From Candidatus Omnitrophota bacterium (GTDB lineage Bacteria; Omnitrophota; Koll11; Pluralincolimonadales; Pluralincolimonadaceae): a DNA stretch of 8,398 nt. The DNA is taken from contig JAKLIT010000054.1 in NCBI GenBank assembly GCA_022709465.1, positions 1-8,398 on the forward strand. The letters run 5' to 3'. The stretch's first letter is position 1. Each line of letters opens with the position of its first letter. The notes under the pieces are model-generated. The model was given only the letters and a program-made list of their open reading frames with translations, searched no databases and had not been told where the DNA came from. The position numbers were made by a program, and so were the translations under genes. Positions 5,694 to 8,398 of this stretch are shown one piece after another.

Positions 5694-7586
5694 ATGCCAA
5701 AGGACAACGACAGCCTGCTGAAGGTCCGCGCGGCTTTCGTGCTCTTGGCTGCAATACCTCTCTTCTTCTCCGTCTTCAGGACCTTCGAGACATATGAGCT
5801 GCAGACGCTCGACCTCCGGTTCAACCTGCGGCCCCCCGTAAAAGTCAGCTCCGATATAGTCATAATCGAGATAGCCGAGGATACGATAAAGGACCTCGGG
5901 CGCTGGCCGTTCGACCGCGCGTTCCACGCCGACCTGATAAATTTCCTCGGACAGCTCGGGGCGAAGGCGATCGTGTTCGATATACAGTTCGCCGAGGAGA
6001 GCCCCTCCGACAAATACCTTATCGAAGAGACCAGGAACGCCCGCTGTAACGTATACTACCCTTTGGTCCTTGAATATAAGGGCGCAAGCAGGAACGGGCT
6101 TCCGTACGCGCCTAATGTTGAGGTCCCGATAATAGGGCCTCTCGCGCAAGCGTCGAAAGGCACAGGATTCATCAACGTGATACCCGACGCCGACGGCAAA
6201 GTCAGGAAGGTGCCCCTCAGGATAGAGTGCGGCGGCGGGGAATACCTCCAGCTAGCCTATATGGCAGCAAAAGATAATTACGACCTCAGGGGCAGGAAGA
6301 TCCCCGTTGATTCCGAAGGCATGTTCCTGATCAATTATCCGGGCAAGTGGGCCAAGACGTTCAAGCACTATTCCTTCTCCGACATACTCGTGTCGTTCGA
6401 GAGCAAGGTCAACGGGGAGGAGGGCAGGATAAGCCTCGACGGGTTCCACGGGAAAGTGTGCTTCGTCGGCCTGACGGAGACCGGCGGCGTTGACGCGAGG
6501 GCCAATCCCTACGAGACTGCATATCCTATGGTTGGCGCGCACGCGAGCGTGCTGAACTCCATAATAGAGGGCGAGTACCTTGTCAGGGCGGGCAGGCCCG
6601 TGAACGTGGCGCTGCTGCTGGTCCTGTGCCTGCCGATAGCGTTCTTCGCCCACAGGGCAAAGCCGCTCTCAGCGCTCAAATTCTTCATTTCGGCAGTGGC
6701 ATCGTTCATCCTGGCCGGGTTCATACTGTTCATCGCGTTCGGCCTATGGATAGATATGTTCTATCCGGTCGCGCTTGCCGTAGCGGTCTATCTCGGTACG
6801 ACCGTATACAAATACCTTATTGAGCGCAGGAACCGGCTGCTGCTGGACAAGGAGCTCTCTATCGCGAAGAAGATACAGATGGACTTCCTGCCGCAGTCCG
6901 TACCGCAATTCGAGGACATAGAGATGGCGACCTCGATAGATACCGCAAAAGCGATCGGAGGGGACCTTTATGATTTCGCCGATTTCGCTAATATCAGGCT
7001 CGTCGCGCAGAAGAAGCTCGGGATAATGATCGGCGACGTATCCGGCAAGGGAGTGCCGGCAGCGCTCTTTATGGCGAGGGCTATAGCGGATTTCAGGCAT
7101 TACTCCGGGGACAGCACGAAGCCCTCGGAGGTCCTCGGCGAGCTGAACAGGCAGATAACCCTGAACTACAAGGCGGGGTTGTTCATCACGATGTTCTATA
7201 TGATATTTGACGCCTCGGACCGCGGGCTCGTATTCTCGAACGCGGGGCATCTTCCCGCAATACGGGTAAAAGCTTCCGGCGGCCTCGAATTGCTGAAGAC
7301 CGAGGGGACCCCGCTTGGGCTCATAGAGGACGAGGCCTACCTCGATGACATGGTAAAGCTTGAGCCCGGCGATTCGGTAGTGCTTTACACAGACGGCGTC
7401 ACAGAAGCGCGAAACGGCGTAAAAGAGGAGTTCGGAGAGGAACGGCTGAAAGACGTCATTTCCAGGAACCACTACGCCTCGCCGCTTCCGATGATCAACG
7501 CGATAAAAAGCGAACTCTCCAGGTTTGTCGGAAATGAGCCGCAACACGATGACCTTACCATTATAGTCCTTAAGGTAAAAGATTGA
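5694..7586 (+). CDS. CHASE2-domain sensor with SpoIIE/RsbU-type PP2C phosphatase
   Basis: A 630-residue membrane phosphatase. An N-terminal membrane segment (about 12-28) is followed by an extracytoplasmic CHASE2 domain (about 30-295; LQTLDLRF, IVIIEIAEDTIKDLGRWPF, KAIVFDIQFAE and the closing GAHASVLNSII are typical). Three more membrane segments follow (about 304-320, 328-350, 352-373). A linker helix, LSIAKKIQMDFLPQ (388-401), is the usual switch element of RsbU-like phosphatases. The catalytic PP2C domain runs from about 405 to 628 with the metal-binding acidic residues in place: D424 in GGDLYDF, D448 in GDVSGKG, D567 in YTDGVTEA and D619/D620 in HDDLT. The protein should dephosphorylate a Ser-phosphorylated STAS protein in the cytoplasm when CHASE2 senses an envelope signal. 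The likely substrate is the STAS protein at 1121-1453. The start lies three bases after the previous stop with only a weak ribosome site. Domain calls are firm; signal and substrate are inferred. Confidence 0.95.
   Translation: MPKDNDSLLKVRAAFVLLAAIPLFFSVFRTFETYELQTLDLRFNLRPPVKVSSDIVIIEIAEDTIKDLGRWPFDRAFHADLINFLGQLGAKAIVFDIQFAEESPSDKYLIEETRNARCNVYYPLVLEYKGASRNGLPYAPNVEVPIIGPLAQASKGTGFINVIPDADGKVRKVPLRIECGGGEYLQLAYMAAKDNYDLRGRKIPVDSEGMFLINYPGKWAKTFKHYSFSDILVSFESKVNGEEGRISLDGFHGKVCFVGLTETGGVDARANPYETAYPMVGAHASVLNSIIEGEYLVRAGRPVNVALLLVLCLPIAFFAHRAKPLSALKFFISAVASFILAGFILFIAFGLWIDMFYPVALAVAVYLGTTVYKYLIERRNRLLLDKELSIAKKIQMDFLPQSVPQFEDIEMATSIDTAKAIGGDLYDFADFANIRLVAQKKLGIMIGDVSGKGVPAALFMARAIADFRHYSGDSTKPSEVLGELNRQITLNYKAGLFITMFYMIFDASDRGLVFSNAGHLPAIRVKASGGLELLKTEGTPLGLIEDEAYLDDMVKLEPGDSVVLYTDGVTEARNGVKEEFGEERLKDVISRNHYASPLPMINAIKSELSRFVGNEPQHDDLTIIVLKVKD
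7572..7575 (+). promoter_or_regulatory. Ribosome binding site supporting a TTG start
   Basis: AAGG seven bases before TTG at 7583. An in-frame TAA at 7571-7573 rules out any earlier start, so this short site helps fix the unusual start of the next gene. Confidence 0.5.
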
Positions 7587-8398
7587 AGGCTTTATTATCG
7601 GCGTTGCTTATAGCGGCCGCCGGGCTTGCGGTATATGCAAATTCGGCCGGAGGAAAATTCCTGTGGGATGACGAGCTACTAGTCAGCGGGAATCCGGTGA
7701 TCAGGGAATGGTCAAACGCGCCGGGGGTATTCATGGGCAGGCAGACGGCGCCGCAGGGCGCGCAATTGTACATATATCGCCCGCTGCAGTTCATAAGCTA
7801 TATGGCAGACCACTCCTTATGGGGCCTCGATGCGCGCGGCTATCATCTGACGAACGTAGCGATACATATCCTTACCGCATTATGCATCTGCTGGTTCGCG
7901 TACCTTATCTCAAATAACCTGCTGTTGGCTTCCGTTACGGGCTTGTTGTTCGTCGTTAGCCCGCTTAATACCGAGGCGGTCTCGTATATCTCCGGGCGCG
8001 CGGACCCTTTATCGGCGCTGTTTATATTCCTCGGGATGGCCTTTTACGTGAGGTCGGAAGATGCGGGGAAGAAGCGGTATTTCTACCCGGCACTGCTGTG
8101 CTGGATAGCGTCCGTATTATCGCGCGAGAGCGGCCTCGTATTCCCGTTGCTTCTTCTCGTGTATCACATATCATTCAGGAAGAAGCCGGACTGGAGATAC
8201 CTCTCGCCCCTGTTCCTGGCTGTCCTGCTCTATGCGGCCATAGCCCCGAACGGGCGTAACGTCTACCTGAACTGCCCCACCTCGATAGCAGAGAGGCTCC
8301 CCGGGTTTTTCGCGTCCATAACAGGCTATATTAAGCTCCTGCTTGCTCCCGTGGGGCTGCATATGGAATACGGGAACCGGCTGTTCGCGTGGTCCGAC
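7583..8398 (+). CDS. TMTC-like multi-pass membrane protein, probable GT-C glycosyltransferase (3' truncated)
   Basis: An open frame of 272 codons runs off the window end without a stop. It starts at TTG, whose last two bases lie in the TGA stop of the phosphatase gene (four-base overlap). The N terminus is a membrane segment (about 2-20) followed by FLWDDELL (26-33), whose Asp pair fits the first-loop acidic motif of GT-C glycosyltransferases. Next come YRPL (65-68), HLTNVAIHIL (88-97), SPLNTEAVSYISGRADPLS (126-144) and SRESGL (180-185). This order matches the TMTC family and bacterial relatives, which combine a multi-pass GT-C domain with C-terminal TPR repeats. The TPR part, if any, lies outside the window. 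Such proteins are thought to use lipid-linked sugars at the outer face of the membrane. The acceptor is unknown, and the link to the envelope genes upstream is by position only. Confidence 0.85.
   Translation, partial: MKALLSALLIAAAGLAVYANSAGGKFLWDDELLVSGNPVIREWSNAPGVFMGRQTAPQGAQLYIYRPLQFISYMADHSLWGLDARGYHLTNVAIHILTALCICWFAYLISNNLLLASVTGLLFVVSPLNTEAVSYISGRADPLSALFIFLGMAFYVRSEDAGKKRYFYPALLCWIASVLSRESGLVFPLLLLVYHISFRKKPDWRYLSPLFLAVLLYAAIAPNGRNVYLNCPTSIAERLPGFFASITGYIKLLLAPVGLHMEYGNRLFAWSD

Noticed and set aside
6744..7547. Minus-strand open frame (267 codons) opposite the phosphatase domain
   Set aside because: It mirrors conserved PP2C codons and has no recognisable motif.
1..8398. CRISPR arrays, tRNA/rRNA genes, insertion sequences or long repeats
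   Set aside because: The window is filled almost completely by protein-coding genes on one strand. I saw no repeat array, transposase or RNA-gene signature.

Overview
The window looks like part of the chromosome of a Gram-negative bacterium. It encodes an Mla/MCE lipid-transport complex, a protein that looks like an outer-membrane beta-barrel, and a FecR-domain protein with a Sec signal peptide. All genes lie on the + strand and are packed from end to end: gaps are at most 23 bases and several genes overlap. There is no room for a conventional promoter or terminator between genes, so a single long transcription unit continuing past both window ends is the simplest reading. By eye, base composition is moderately GC-rich, with heavy use of ATA (Ile) and AGG (Arg) codons. 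That style, together with FecR, CHASE2-SpoIIE and TMTC-like genes, fits uncultivated lineages such as Omnitrophota or related groups, but this placement is a low-confidence inference.

Layout: (1) 2-712, the 3' part of accA (acetyl-CoA carboxylase carboxyltransferase alpha). (2) 709-1453, an RsbW/SpoIIAB-type HATPase kinase gene overlapping a small STAS-domain gene. (3) 1470-3757, the three membrane-bound core parts of an Mla/MCE phospholipid transporter: permease MlaE, ATPase MlaF and substrate-binding MlaD. (4) 3766-5690, a secreted FecR-domain protein and a predicted outer-membrane beta-barrel. (5) 5694-7586, a membrane sensor with an extracytoplasmic CHASE2 domain and a cytoplasmic SpoIIE/RsbU-type PP2C phosphatase. 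(6) 7583-8398, the 5' part of a TMTC-like multi-pass membrane protein (GT-C glycosyltransferase type), which runs off the window.

The notable point is that kinase, STAS protein and PP2C phosphatase together form a complete partner-switching module with no sigma factor in sight, and they flank mlaEFD. In the well-studied Mla system, a STAS protein (MlaB) binds and controls the MlaF ATPase. The STAS protein here sits immediately before mlaE and keeps the Asp-Ser-Ser-Gly phospho-acceptor motif. The proposal is that an envelope signal, possibly relayed by the FecR protein and the barrel to CHASE2, sets the phosphorylation state of an MlaB-like STAS subunit and so gates lipid transport. This is inferred from gene content and order. 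The alternative is that the three proteins control an unlinked sigma factor and are only co-transcribed with mla.
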